Positions 16,373 through 25,986 of a stretch of DNA of 64,000 nucleotides are shown in pieces (the first letter of the stretch is position 1; each line of letters starts with the position of its first letter). Origin of the DNA: Alphaproteobacteria bacterium (GTDB lineage: Bacteria; Pseudomonadota; Alphaproteobacteria; Acetobacterales; Acetobacteraceae). The notes beneath the pieces were generated by a model. The model was not told the DNA's origin, did no database searches, and worked only from the letters and a program-made list of their open reading frames with translations. The DNA lies in the NCBI GenBank assembly GCA_020850755.1, contig JADZEB010000004.1:62001-126000 (forward strand). The letters run 5' to 3'. Both the position numbers and the translations under genes were made by a program.

Positions 16373-17821
16373 ATGACCGCCAAGCCCGGCCCGGAAGCCC
16401 CACGCATCGTTCCGGTGGTGCTGTCGGGCGGCTCCGGTACCCGGCTATGGCCGCTGTCGCGCGAATCCTATCCCAAGCAGTTCCTGCCGCTGCTCGGGCC
16501 GCACAGCCTGTTGCAGGAGACGCTGCTGCGCGTGGCCGACCGGGCCCGATTCGCCGCGCCGATCGTGGTCTGCAACAACGACCACCGCTTCCTGGCCGCC
16601 GAGCAGCTTCGCGCCCTCGGTCTTGCCGATGCGCGCATCGTGCTCGAGCCGATGGGGCGCAACACGGCCGCGGCGGTGGCGGCCGCCGCCCTGCTGCTGG
16701 CGAGGCATGACCGATCCGCGGTGATGTGGATCATGCCCGCCGACCATCACGTCGCCGACCTTCCTGCGCTGCACGCGGCCCTGGCGGCCGCCGCCAATGC
16801 CGCCGTTGCGGGCCTGCTGGCCACCTTCGGCATCCGCCCGGCGCGACCGGAAACCGGATACGGCTATATCGAGCTTGGCGACGCGCTGCCGAGCATCCCC
16901 GGCGCGCACGGTGTCGCGCGTTTCATCGAGAAACCCGACGCGGAACGCGCCTGCGCCTTTCTTGCCGGCGGACGGCACCTGTGGAACTCGGGCATGTTCC
17001 TGTTCCAGGTGGGCGCCCTGCTGGACGAGATGACGAACCACGCCCCCGAAGTAGTCGCGGCCGTCGAGAAGGCGCTCGACGGGGCCGAGACCGACCTCGA
17101 TTTCCTGCGCCTCGGCGCGTCGGGATTCGCACAGGCCCCGTCCATCTCGATAGACTATGCGGTGATGGAGCGCACCGCGCGCGCCGCCGTTGTGCCCTGC
17201 GACATAGGCTGGAGCGATGTCGGCTCCTGGGCAACGCTGTGGGAAGTGGGCGCCAAGGACAAGGACGGCAACGTGACCGACGGCAACGTGCTTCTGTCCG
17301 GCTCCCGCGATTGCTATGTGCGCTCGACCGACCGCATCGTCACCACCGTTGTCGGCGCGCAGGATCTGGTCGTGGTCACGACCGACGATGCCGTGATGGT
17401 GGCCCCGCGCGAGCGCGCGCAGGATGTGCGCCAGATCGTCGAGATGCTGCGCACCAGCAAGCGGCCGGAGGCGGTGCTGCACCGGCGCGTCTATCGCCCG
17501 TGGGGATTCTACGAAAGCCTGCATGACGGCAACCGCTACCAGGTGAAGCGCATCACCGTTAACCCGGGCGCCAAGCTGTCGCTGCAGAAGCATTTCCACC
17601 GCGCCGAACACTGGGTGGTGGTGAACGGCACGGCCACCGTCGAGCGCGACGGCGAGACGATCCTGCTGCGCGAGAACGAGAGCGTCTATCTGCCGCTCGG
17701 CTGTGTGCACCGCCTGGAGAATCCCGGGCGGATCCCGCTCAACCTGATCGAGGTGCAGTCGGGCGCCTATCTCGGCGAGGACGACATCGTGCGCTTTGAG
17801 GATTCCTACGGCCGCGACTAG
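16373..17821 (+). CDS. manC: Mannose-1-phosphate guanylyltransferase / mannose-6-phosphate isomerase
   Basis: A 482-residue bifunctional enzyme supplying GDP-mannose for polysaccharide synthesis in the cytoplasm. The N-terminal nucleotidyltransferase opens with VVLSGGSGTRLWPLSRE (signature GGxGxRLWPxSR) and QFLPLLG, with FIEKPD near residue 187. The C-terminal cupin type II isomerase domain starts at RPWGFYESL, with the metal-ligand segment KLSLQKHFHRAEHWVVV. The full length matches ManC/AlgA/XanB. It is not next to the exopolysaccharide genes at 41-48 kb but could supply them. Confidence 0.95.
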   Translation: MTAKPGPEAPRIVPVVLSGGSGTRLWPLSRESYPKQFLPLLGPHSLLQETLLRVADRARFAAPIVVCNNDHRFLAAEQLRALGLADARIVLEPMGRNTAAAVAAAALLLARHDRSAVMWIMPADHHVADLPALHAALAAAANAAVAGLLATFGIRPARPETGYGYIELGDALPSIPGAHGVARFIEKPDAERACAFLAGGRHLWNSGMFLFQVGALLDEMTNHAPEVVAAVEKALDGAETDLDFLRLGASGFAQAPSISIDYAVMERTARAAVVPCDIGWSDVGSWATLWEVGAKDKDGNVTDGNVLLSGSRDCYVRSTDRIVTTVVGAQDLVVVTTDDAVMVAPRERAQDVRQIVEMLRTSKRPEAVLHRRVYRPWGFYESLHDGNRYQVKRITVNPGAKLSLQKHFHRAEHWVVVNGTATVERDGETILLRENESVYLPLGCVHRLENPGRIPLNLIEVQSGAYLGEDDIVRFEDSYGRD

Positions 17822-17919
17822 CGCGCATGCCGGCTTGACGCTGGCGCGCCCCTCGCGCTTCATCTCCTCGCCGTTTCGGGCACTTGCGCCCCGAACCCCA
17901 GCCGAGGAGAGGAATTCCC

Positions 17920-18678
17920 ATGGATCTCAAGCTGAACGGGCTTGTCGCCCTGGTCACCGGTGCCTCGATCGGCCTCGGCCACTCCATCGCCAGGATGCTG
18001 GCCGACGAGGGCGCGCGCGTGGCGATCCTGGCGCGGCGCACCAGCCTGCTCAACGAGTTGGCCGACGAGATCGAGAAGTCGGGCAAGGAGCGCCCCTTCA
18101 TCATCACCGAGGACATCACCGCCGACGGCGCGGCGGAGCGTATCCGCGACCAGGTGCAGAAGCACTATGGCCGCTGCGACATCCTGGTGAACAATGCCGG
18201 CGGCTCGCGCCCCATGCCCGGGCTCGGCACCGAGCCGGAATGGGCCGAGGCGATGCTGCTCAACTTCACCTCGGGCCGGCGCCTGACACACGCGCTGATC
18301 CCGCTGATGCAGGCCAACAAGTATGGTCGAATCATCAACGTCACTGGCGGCGACGAGCCCCTGATCATGAACGCAGCCATGCCGCCCAACGGCGCGGTGC
18401 ATATCTGGTCGAAAGCGCTGTCGCGGCTGGTGGCCAAGGACGGCATCACGGTGAACTCGATCCCGCCCGGGCGCATCCATTCCGAGCAGATCGACAAGCG
18501 CATCATGCCGACCGAGGAAAGCCGCCGCGCCTGGGTCGAGGGGCACTGCCCGGCCGGCTATATCGGCCAGCCCGAGGACCTCGCCGTGCTGTGCGTGTGG
18601 CTGGCCAGCCCGCTCGCCCGCTACATCACCGGCCAGGTCATCCATGTCGATGGCGGAGCGCGCCGCTTCGCGCACTGA
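17920..18678 (+). CDS. Short-chain dehydrogenase/reductase with atypical active site
   Basis: A 252-residue SDR. GAGGAGAGG before the ATG at 17920 decides the start. The cofactor motif VTGASIGLGHSIA and the NNAG motif (VNNAGGS) are normal. The catalytic region reads INVTGGDEP and then AVHIWSKALS, so the YxxxK tyrosine is replaced by histidine (HxxxK) and the usual serine is not at its place. C-terminal VDGGARRF is normal. An FabG-like SDR subgroup with this feature exists, and its reaction is unclear. It lies 98 bp after manC with a hairpin 36 bases past its stop. Confidence 0.9.
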   Translation: MDLKLNGLVALVTGASIGLGHSIARMLADEGARVAILARRTSLLNELADEIEKSGKERPFIITEDITADGAAERIRDQVQKHYGRCDILVNNAGGSRPMPGLGTEPEWAEAMLLNFTSGRRLTHALIPLMQANKYGRIINVTGGDEPLIMNAAMPPNGAVHIWSKALSRLVAKDGITVNSIPPGRIHSEQIDKRIMPTEESRRAWVEGHCPAGYIGQPEDLAVLCVWLASPLARYITGQVIHVDGGARRFAH

Positions 18679-18713
18679 ACGCGACCAAGAGCGGGTTACG
18701 AGGACAGAGGGGG

Positions 18714-18743
18714 GGCCGGGCGCGGCGGAAGCTGCGCCCGGCC
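18714..18743 (+). terminator. Hairpin after the SDR gene
   Basis: A perfect 10-bp inverted repeat, GGCCGGGCGC and GCGCCCGGCC, encloses a 10-base loop. No T-run follows, so it is a candidate terminator or transcript-stabilising hairpin between the SDR and the large helicase gene. Confidence 0.5.
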
Positions 18744-18832
18744 TCGCTTCACTGGGCGGCCCTGGCTATCGTCGGCGGTGATACCATGTCCGCCATTGCC
18801 ACGATTCGGCGCGTGCCCCGGAGAGCCATACG

Positions 18833-21800
18833 ATGACAGACGCCGTCGCCGCCGCGCTGGAAACCGGACGCCGCGCCCTTCTGGACATGTCCACGCGCAA
18901 CCGGCTGTTGAGCCTGCCCCGGCGCAACCGATCGGCCGGGGTGATCGACATCGCGGGCGAGAAATCCGCCACCGTGTTCGAGTTGCTGCTGCGCGAGGGG
19001 AAAGCCTTCGCCTTCGCCCCGCTGCCCGAGCCCGAGGGCGCCAAGCGCGCACAGCCCGCGCGCCGCCGTGCGCCCGCCCGCCGCAAGGGCGCCCCCGCAG
19101 CCAGGCCGCAGCCCGAGGCGGCGCCTCCGCCCGCTCCTGCGCCCGAGGCCGAAGCGGCCGCTGCCGTCGCCGCCGAGGGCAGCCCCGAAGACCCGCCTCT
19201 GCTGCTGCCGCCCGACATCGACCCCAACGACCTCGTGCTGCAAACCACGCTCGGGGCCGAGGCGCTGCAACGCAAGCTCCTCGCCATGCACCGTGACGCC
19301 CGCCTGTTCATGGAGGAACAGGGCGTCGATGTGCTCTATCTGGCGCTCGGCCAGCTGGTCTGGTTCGAGCCGATGGCACCGGAAACCGAGCGCCGCGCGC
19401 CCCTGCTTCTCGTGCCGGTGGCGCTCGATCGCGGCAATGCGCAGTCGGCCTTCAAGCTCAAGGCGCGCGCGGGCGAGATCGACGACAATCTCTCGCTCCT
19501 GGAGAAGCTGCGCGCCGATTTCGCCATCCGCCTGCCGGCCCTGCCGGCCGAGGACGACGCGATCGATCCGGCCGCCTATTTCGCCGCCGTGGCCGAGGCG
19601 ATCGCCGGCCAGCCGAACTGGCGCGTCGAGGCGGATGCCATCGCGCTCGGCTTCTTCTCCTTCGCCAAGCTGATGATGTATCGCGACCTCGACCCCGCAA
19701 GCTGGCCCGAAGCGGCGCCGATCGAACGCAAACCGATGGTGCGCGCGATCCTGGTGGAAGGCTTCCCAAAGGCCGAGCCGCCTTTGCCCGATGACACCGA
19801 TCTCGACGATCTGATCAAGGTCGATCGGCTGGACCAGGTGGTAGAGTCCGACAGCTCGCAGACGCTCGCGGCCGAGGAGGTGCGGCGCGGCCGCTCCTGC
19901 GTCATCCAGGGGCCGCCCGGCACCGGCAAGAGCCAGACCATCACCAACCTGATCGCACAGGCGGTGAAGGACGGCAGGTCGGTGCTGTTCGTGGCCGAGA
20001 AGATGGCCGCGCTGGAAGTGGTCAAGCGCAGGCTTGATGGTGTCGGCATCGGCGCCGCCTGCCTCGAACTCCATTCCGACAAGGCGAACAAGCGCGCCGT
20101 GCTCGACGATCTGCGCGAGACGCTCGCCGCCCCGCGCCCGCCCGCCATGGATGCCGAGGCGATCATCAACCGGTTGGGCACGCTGCGCGGGCGGCTCAAC
20201 CGCCACGCCGCGGCTCTGCATGGCGATCTCGGCGGCTCGGGCCTCACGCCTTATGGCGTGATCGGCGAGCTTACCCGCCTGCGCGCCGCCGGCATCGCCC
20301 CGCCCGATTTCGCGCTCGACACGGCAAAGGGCTGGAGTGCCGAGGATCTGCGCCAGCGCCGTACGCTGGTGCGCGATCTGGCCGATCGCGTTGCCGATAT
20401 CGGCACGCCCGCACGCCATCCCTGGCGCGGGGTGCGCGCCGAGGGGCTGGTCGCCACCGACGCCGAGCGGCTGTTCGCGCGCCTGCCGGCGCTGGCGCAG
20501 ACGCTTGGTGCCTTGTCGGCCCAGGCGCAAGGGCTGGCGCAGTCGCTCGGCCGCCCGGCCGATGCCGCCGGCTCGCTCGGCGCCATTGCCGCGCTGGTCG
20601 ATCTCGGCAAGGCGGTCGCGACCGCCCCCGCGCATGACCGCGCCGCGATCGCGCACCCGTCCTGGCGCGGCGCGCTGGCCCCGATCGCCGATCTCGTGGC
20701 CGCCGCCGAGCGCCGCGCCGAGGCGCGCGCCAAGGCCGGCCCGCACGCGGCCGAGGCCGCCTGGACCGCACCGGGGCTGGCGGAGGCGCGGCGCGACCTT
20801 GCCGCCAGCGCCGGTTCGCTGATGCGATTCGTCAGCGGCAGCTATCGCCGCGCGCAAGCCGCGCTGCGCGGCCTTTGTTCGGGCGATCCGCCCGACGCGA
20901 CCGAGGACCAGCTCGCGCTGCTCGACGCGGTGATCGCCGGCCAGGCGGCCGACGCAGCACTGTCCGCCGGCGCCGCCACCGCAGGCGCGGCCTTCGGCTC
21001 GCTGTGGCACGGCAATGCCAGCGATCCCGCGCCGCTGCGCGCCCTGCTCTCCTGGGTCGAGGCGCAGGAGACGGCCGGCCGCCGCGCCGCCGCGCTCGAC
21101 GCGCTCTCCGCCGGCGCCGATGCCGCCGCCGCCGGCAGCGCCGCCGATGCGCTTGCCGCTGCGCTCGCCGAGGCGCGCACGGCGCTGGACGCACCGCTGC
21201 AATCCCTCGCCCTCGACACCAGCGAGGCGTTCGGGGCCGAGGGCATCGGGCAGGCGCCGCTCGCCGCCCTGATCGAGCGCATCGGCCAGTGGGCGGCCGC
21301 GCCGGAAGCCCTGTCGAAATGGTCGGGCTGGTCGCAGGCGGCACGCAATGCCGCCGCAGCCGGACTGGCTCCGCTGGCCGAACGGCTGGGCGATGGCCGC
21401 CTGCCGCCCGAGGATGCCCGCCCCGCCTTCGAGCGCGCCTACCACGAGGCGATGCTGAAGGAGGCGATGAAGGCCGTGCCGGCGCTCGCCGTGTTCGATG
21501 GCGGCGCGCATGCAAGGCTGGTCGAGGACTTCAAGACGGTGGACAAGGAGCGCATGGCGCTCGCGCGCAACCAGGCCGCCAGCGCGCACTGGCAGCGCGC
21601 GCAGGCCGCCGCGGCTGATCCCGCCATCGCCGTCCTGCGCGGGGAGATCGCGCGCAAGCGCGGGCACATGCCGCTGCGCCGTTTGCTGCGCCCGGACGTT
21701 GCGGGCAAGGTGGTGCAGACGCTCAAGCCCGTCTTCATGATGAGCCCGCTTTCGGTCGCGCAGTATCTCGACCCGCGCGCCGGCACCGACGGCAAGGCGC

Positions 21801-23728
21801 CGGGCCTGGTGTTCGACCTGCTGGTGATGGACGAGGCAAGCCAGGTCGAGCCGATGGATGCGATCGGCGCCATGGCGCGCGCGCGCCAGATCGTCGTGGT
21901 GGGCGACGACAAGCAGCTTCCGCCGACGCGCTTCTTCCAGCGCATGACCAGCGACGACGATGCGGCGGAGGACGAGGGAACCGGCCCGGCCAAGGCCGCC
22001 GATATCGAGAGCATCCTCGGCCTCTGCGCCGCGCGCGGCCTGCCGCAGGTGATGCTGCGCTGGCACTATCGCAGCAAGCACGAAAGCCTGATCGCGGTCT
22101 CCAACACCGAGTTCTACGACAGCCGCCTGCTGATCATCCCCGCGCCCTCCGAGCGCACGCCCGAGCTCGGCGTGCAGTTCCAGATGGTCGCGGGCGGCGT
22201 GTTCGATTCCGGCGGCACGGCGGTGAACCGCACCGAGGCGCGCGCAGTGGCCGAGGCGGTGATGGAGCATGCCCGGCGCACGCCCAACCGCACGCTCGGC
22301 GTTGCCGCCTTCTCGATCAAGCAGCGCGACGCGATCGAGGAGGAGATCGAGGATCTGCGCCGCGCCAGCCCGGACACCGAGCCCTTCTTCGCGGCCCACC
22401 CGCACGAGCCCTTCTTCGTCAAGAACCTGGAGAACGTCCAGGGCGACGAACGCGACGCGATCTTCATCTCGGTGGGCTATGCGCGCGACCAGGACGGCAA
22501 GCTCGCCATGCGCTTCGGCCCGCTTTCCGCCGATGGCGGGGAGAGGCGGCTGAACGTGCTGATCAGCCGCGCGAAGCACAAATGCGTGGTGTTCAGCTCG
22601 CTGACCGCCGACGACATCGACCTTGGCCGCGCCGGCGGGCGTGGCGTGGCCGCGTTCAAGACCTATCTGCAATATGCCCGCACCGGCCAGATCGGTGCCG
22701 ACAAGGCCGGGGCGGCGGCTGCCGTTTTCGGCGCCGCCCCGCCCAGGCCCTCGGCCTTCGAGGAGACGGTGAAGGATGCGCTGGAACGCGAGGGGGTGAA
22801 GGTCAAGCCGCAGCACGGCATCGCCGGCCTGTTCATCGACCTCGCGATCGAGCATCCGGACAAGCAGGGGCGCTATCTGATGGGCATCGAATGCGACGGG
22901 GAGAACTATGCCCGTGCGCGCTCGGCCCGCGATCGCGATCGCGGCCGCGAAGGCGCACTGCGCATGAACGGCTGGACCATCCACCGCATCTGGAGCACCG
23001 ACTGGTTCCAGCGCCCGGAGGAGCAGCTGCGCAAGGCACTCGGCGCGATCGAGGCGGCGAAGGCCGCCGCGACGATGGCGCCGCCGCCCGCAGCGAAGCC
23101 GGCCGCGCCCGCGGCAACCGGCTCGGCGCCCGCCGCGCCCGAGGCCAGTCCAGCACCGGCGATCGCGCCGGACGTGGCGCTGGCCCAGCCCTACAGGCTC
23201 GCCGCCTTCGAGGTGCCGAAGGACACAAAGCCCGAGGACCTGCCCTTCGGCCAGATGGCCAGGATCGTCGTGCGCATCGTGGCCGAGGAAGGCCCGATCC
23301 ACGCCGAGGAAGTGGCCGCGCGCGTGGCCCAGCTATGGGGTGTGCCGTCGCTGGCACCCAAGGCGGCAACGGCGGTGGGCCAGGCGCTGAAGCTCGGCAC
23401 GCAGCTGCACGGGCTGGCGGCCGAGAGCGCGTTCTACACGAAGGAAGGTGCCCCGGCGCCGGTGCGCGATCGCTCGTCGGCAAGCGCGCCCGGCCTGCGC
23501 GAAGCCGAGCGCCTGCCCCCGGCCGAGGCGCGCGCAGCGATCCTTGTCCTGCTGGGTGCGAGCAGCGGCGCCTCGCGCGAGGAGGTGGCGTCCGGCACCG
23601 CGCGGCTGCTCGGCCTCGGCCGTCCCTCGACCGCGGTCAAGGCCGCGATCGAGGTGCAGATCGGCCAGCTTATCGCGAGCGGCGCCGTCCGCGAGTCGGG
23701 CGGCCTTCTTGCGCGAGCTGCTTCATAG
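18833..23728 (+). CDS. DUF4011-superfamily 1 helicase-endonuclease-DUF3320 protein (Hhe-like candidate defence gene)
   Basis: A 1631-residue multidomain protein. The N terminus (ALLDMSTRNRLLSLP) is the start of DUF4011, followed by a Pro/Ala-rich linker at about 75-115. Walker A GPPGTGKSQTITNL lies near residue 360. Walker B LLVMDEASQVEP is near 1000, separated by a long helical insertion. Motif III VVGDDKQLPP is near 1025, and RWHYRSKHESL and LNVLISRAKHKCVV are motifs IV-VI of an AAA_11/AAA_12 superfamily 1 helicase. At about 1309-1405 is a Vsr/MTES_1575-like PD-(D/E)xK nuclease (FIDLAIEHP, GIECDG, ARDRDR, IHRIWSTDWF). A DUF3320 domain follows near 1456-1530. The DUF4011-helicase-Vsr order is, from memory, that of the antiphage gene Hhe. 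No other defence gene is adjacent. Its 3' end overlaps the convergent deacetylase by 59 bases. Confidence 0.92.
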   Translation: MTDAVAAALETGRRALLDMSTRNRLLSLPRRNRSAGVIDIAGEKSATVFELLLREGKAFAFAPLPEPEGAKRAQPARRRAPARRKGAPAARPQPEAAPPPAPAPEAEAAAAVAAEGSPEDPPLLLPPDIDPNDLVLQTTLGAEALQRKLLAMHRDARLFMEEQGVDVLYLALGQLVWFEPMAPETERRAPLLLVPVALDRGNAQSAFKLKARAGEIDDNLSLLEKLRADFAIRLPALPAEDDAIDPAAYFAAVAEAIAGQPNWRVEADAIALGFFSFAKLMMYRDLDPASWPEAAPIERKPMVRAILVEGFPKAEPPLPDDTDLDDLIKVDRLDQVVESDSSQTLAAEEVRRGRSCVIQGPPGTGKSQTITNLIAQAVKDGRSVLFVAEKMAALEVVKRRLDGVGIGAACLELHSDKANKRAVLDDLRETLAAPRPPAMDAEAIINRLGTLRGRLNRHAAALHGDLGGSGLTPYGVIGELTRLRAAGIAPPDFALDTAKGWSAEDLRQRRTLVRDLADRVADIGTPARHPWRGVRAEGLVATDAERLFARLPALAQTLGALSAQAQGLAQSLGRPADAAGSLGAIAALVDLGKAVATAPAHDRAAIAHPSWRGALAPIADLVAAAERRAEARAKAGPHAAEAAWTAPGLAEARRDLAASAGSLMRFVSGSYRRAQAALRGLCSGDPPDATEDQLALLDAVIAGQAADAALSAGAATAGAAFGSLWHGNASDPAPLRALLSWVEAQETAGRRAAALDALSAGADAAAAGSAADALAAALAEARTALDAPLQSLALDTSEAFGAEGIGQAPLAALIERIGQWAAAPEALSKWSGWSQAARNAAAAGLAPLAERLGDGRLPPEDARPAFERAYHEAMLKEAMKAVPALAVFDGGAHARLVEDFKTVDKERMALARNQAASAHWQRAQAAAADPAIAVLRGEIARKRGHMPLRRLLRPDVAGKVVQTLKPVFMMSPLSVAQYLDPRAGTDGKAPGLVFDLLVMDEASQVEPMDAIGAMARARQIVVVGDDKQLPPTRFFQRMTSDDDAAEDEGTGPAKAADIESILGLCAARGLPQVMLRWHYRSKHESLIAVSNTEFYDSRLLIIPAPSERTPELGVQFQMVAGGVFDSGGTAVNRTEARAVAEAVMEHARRTPNRTLGVAAFSIKQRDAIEEEIEDLRRASPDTEPFFAAHPHEPFFVKNLENVQGDERDAIFISVGYARDQDGKLAMRFGPLSADGGERRLNVLISRAKHKCVVFSSLTADDIDLGRAGGRGVAAFKTYLQYARTGQIGADKAGAAAAVFGAAPPRPSAFEETVKDALEREGVKVKPQHGIAGLFIDLAIEHPDKQGRYLMGIECDGENYARARSARDRDRGREGALRMNGWTIHRIWSTDWFQRPEEQLRKALGAIEAAKAAATMAPPPAAKPAAPAATGSAPAAPEASPAPAIAPDVALAQPYRLAAFEVPKDTKPEDLPFGQMARIVVRIVAEEGPIHAEEVAARVAQLWGVPSLAPKAATAVGQALKLGTQLHGLAAESAFYTKEGAPAPVRDRSSASAPGLREAERLPPAEARAAILVLLGASSGASREEVASGTARLLGLGRPSTAVKAAIEVQIGQLIASGAVRESGGLLARAAS

Positions 23729-24632
23729 CCCACTCGCTGCCCGGCACCACGCCGGGCGGCAGGCCGTAGATGAACTTGGCGATGTCGCGCGGGCGGGTGA
23801 ACCACACCTTGTCGGCGTGCTTGTGGTTGCGGATGTAGGACAGGGCCTCGCGCAGCTGGCGCAGCCGGTAGGGCTGGCCCACCACCATCATGTGCGTGGA
23901 GACGCCCATCACCACCGGCCACTTAGCCGAGCGGTGCAGCATCTCCTCGAACTGGTCGATGATCATCTGCTTGAAGTCCCACGGCGTGTGCTGGCGGTTC
24001 AGCATCTGCGGGACGTCGTTCAGCTCGATCGGATAGGGCACCGACAGGATCGGGCCCGAGCGCGTGCGCATCCAGAAGGGCTGCTCGTCGGCCGGCCAGT
24101 CCATCAGGTACTTGTAGCCGGCTTCCTTGAGCAGGTCGGGGGTGACGCTGCTGTGGCTCATCCACGGCGCCATCCAGCCGCCCGGGGCCTTGCCCTCGTT
24201 GCGGCGGATCGCGTCGGTGGCTTCCTTGATCAGCCGCGCCTCGTCCTCCTCCCACAATATGCCCTGGCGCTCGGCGTTGGTGCGGCCGTGGCCGACGATC
24301 TCGTCGCCGCGCTGGCGGATGCGCTCGAATATGACGTCGGTCTTGCCGTACATCGCCGAGTTGATCAGGTGGTTGGCGGGCAGCTTGAGCTCGTCCAGCA
24401 TGTCGAACACCGCCCAGGCCCCGACGCGCAGCCCGTAGTCGCGCCAGGCATGGCCGCGATGGTCGGGCGGCGGGGTGACGGCCGCCGGCGCGTGGCCCAG
24501 GCCGGCGCCGAAGGCGAAGATCTCGATGTTGGTGGAGAAGTGGAAGGCGATGCGCTTGCCGCCCGGCCAATCATACTTCTTGCGATAGGGTGCGGCGCTG
24601 TAGTCGTAGCGACCATGATCCGGGAGCTTCAT
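23670..24632 (-). CDS. Polysaccharide deacetylase family protein (PuuE/allantoinase-like)
   Basis: A 320-residue NodB-fold hydrolase, last gene of a TRAP transporter operon. Features shared with PuuE-type proteins are KRIAFHFSTNIEIFAFG, DYGLRVGAWAVFDMLDEL, IVGHGRTNAERQG and GWMAPWMSHSSVTPDLLKEAGY. The ordinary NodB TFDD is replaced by an asparagine/glutamate version, as in cytosolic allantoinase/cyclic-imidase relatives. There is no signal peptide, so it probably acts in the cytoplasm on an imported small cyclic amide or similar, not on a polysaccharide. It starts 13 bases after the dctM stop. Confidence 0.87.
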   Translation of the reverse strand: MKLPDHGRYDYSAAPYRKKYDWPGGKRIAFHFSTNIEIFAFGAGLGHAPAAVTPPPDHRGHAWRDYGLRVGAWAVFDMLDELKLPANHLINSAMYGKTDVIFERIRQRGDEIVGHGRTNAERQGILWEEDEARLIKEATDAIRRNEGKAPGGWMAPWMSHSSVTPDLLKEAGYKYLMDWPADEQPFWMRTRSGPILSVPYPIELNDVPQMLNRQHTPWDFKQMIIDQFEEMLHRSAKWPVVMGVSTHMMVVGQPYRLRQLREALSYIRNHKHADKVWFTRPRDIAKFIYGLPPGVVPGSEWAMKQLAQEGRPTRGRRRSR

Positions 24633-24645
24633 CGCTGCCTCCTGA

Positions 24646-25971
24646 TTACTGTCCGATCATCAATCCGGGCAGCCACAACGCGATGCCCGGGAACATGTAG
24701 AGAATGAAGATCATGCTGACCACGACCAACCAGAACGGGATCGCGCCCATATAGACCGAATGCAGGTTGATGTCGGGCAGCGTCGCCTTCATGGCATAGA
24801 GGTTGAGGCCCACCGGCGGCGTCACGGCGGCGATTTCCATCAGCAGCACCATCACGACACCGAACCAGATCGGGTCCCAGCCGACCTTGATCACGATCGG
24901 CAGCACCAGCGGGATGGTCAGCGCCAGGATCGAGGTGACCTCCATCAGGCAGCCCAGCACCATGTAGATCAGCACGAAGATCGAGAAGAGCTGGAAGTTG
25001 CTGAACTCCATGCTGATGATCCAGTCGGTGAACCGCTCCGAGAAGCCGTTCAGCGCCAGGAACTGGCCGAACACCAGCGAGCCGACGATGATGATGAAGA
25101 TCGAGGAGGACACCATCGCCGCGTCGCGGCAGGCGATGATCAGGCTGCGGAAGGTGACCGTACGGCGGATGATCGCCAGCAGCAGTACCAGCATCGCCCC
25201 GCCGGCGCCGCTTTCCACCGGCGTCCAGATGCCAAACAGGATGCCCGCGAACACGGCGAAAACGATCCCGAAGAAGGGCAGGAACCAGTAGAGGCTCTCG
25301 AACTTCTCGCGCCAGGTGAAGGCCGGTCCCTTGGGGCCGAGGGTCGGGTCGAGCTTGCAGCGGATCACGATCTTCACCGCGAACGCGAGCGCGGTGAGCA
25401 CGCCCGGGATCAGGCCCGCGATCAGCAGCCGGCCGATCGACTGCTCGGCGAAGATGCCATAGAGCACGAAGGTGACCGAGGGCGGGATCATGATCGCCAG
25501 CGTGCCGCCCATCGCGATGCAGCCAAGACTCAGCCGCTCGCTGTAGTTGAAGGAACGCAGCGCCGGCAGGGCCACGCGCGTCATGGCGGTTGCCACCGCG
25601 ACCGAGGAACCGGTGATCGAGGCCATCGCCGCACAGGTGGCGATGGTGGCCACCGCCACGCCGCCATGCACGCGCCCGAGCCAGCGATAGAAGGCGGTGA
25701 ACAGGTCCGAGGTTATCCCGGACGAGGCACCTATCGATCCCAGCAGCACGAACATGGGTATGACCATGAGCGTGTAGGACGAGGTGACGTCCGTCGCCTG
25801 CAGCAGCACCATGTTCATCCCGGCGGTCCAGTTGCCGAGGAACAGGTAGGTGCCGAGGATGCCGCCCAGACCGAGGCAGACCCCGATCTGCACGCCCATG
25901 AACATCAGGCCGAAGATGGCCACGAAGCTCGCGACCAGCGAGAAGGCGTCGGGATCGTCGATCCACCACAT
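24646..25971 (-). CDS. dctM: TRAP transporter large permease (DctM)
   Basis: A 441-residue inner-membrane protein with about 12 helices. Recognisable segments are GVQIGVCLGLGGILG near the N terminus, SLGCIAMGGTLAIMIPPSV (the conserved G-x-L-x-x-x-IPPS motif) and EIAAVTPPVGLNLYAMK near the C terminus. It pairs with the DctQ encoded 15 bases upstream and moves the substrate delivered by the TRAP receptors, driven by a sodium or proton gradient. Confidence 0.95.
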   Translation of the reverse strand: MWWIDDPDAFSLVASFVAIFGLMFMGVQIGVCLGLGGILGTYLFLGNWTAGMNMVLLQATDVTSSYTLMVIPMFVLLGSIGASSGITSDLFTAFYRWLGRVHGGVAVATIATCAAMASITGSSVAVATAMTRVALPALRSFNYSERLSLGCIAMGGTLAIMIPPSVTFVLYGIFAEQSIGRLLIAGLIPGVLTALAFAVKIVIRCKLDPTLGPKGPAFTWREKFESLYWFLPFFGIVFAVFAGILFGIWTPVESGAGGAMLVLLLAIIRRTVTFRSLIIACRDAAMVSSSIFIIIVGSLVFGQFLALNGFSERFTDWIISMEFSNFQLFSIFVLIYMVLGCLMEVTSILALTIPLVLPIVIKVGWDPIWFGVVMVLLMEIAAVTPPVGLNLYAMKATLPDINLHSVYMGAIPFWLVVVSMIFILYMFPGIALWLPGLMIGQ

Positions 25972-25986
25972 GGCCGGACCCCAACC

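Noticed and set aside
18749-23302. Long antisense open frame (about 1500 codons) opposite the helicase gene
   Set aside because: Low-complexity Arg/Gly/Ala/His translation with no family motif, whereas the plus strand encodes clear helicase and nuclease motifs. It is a by-product of high-GC codon use.
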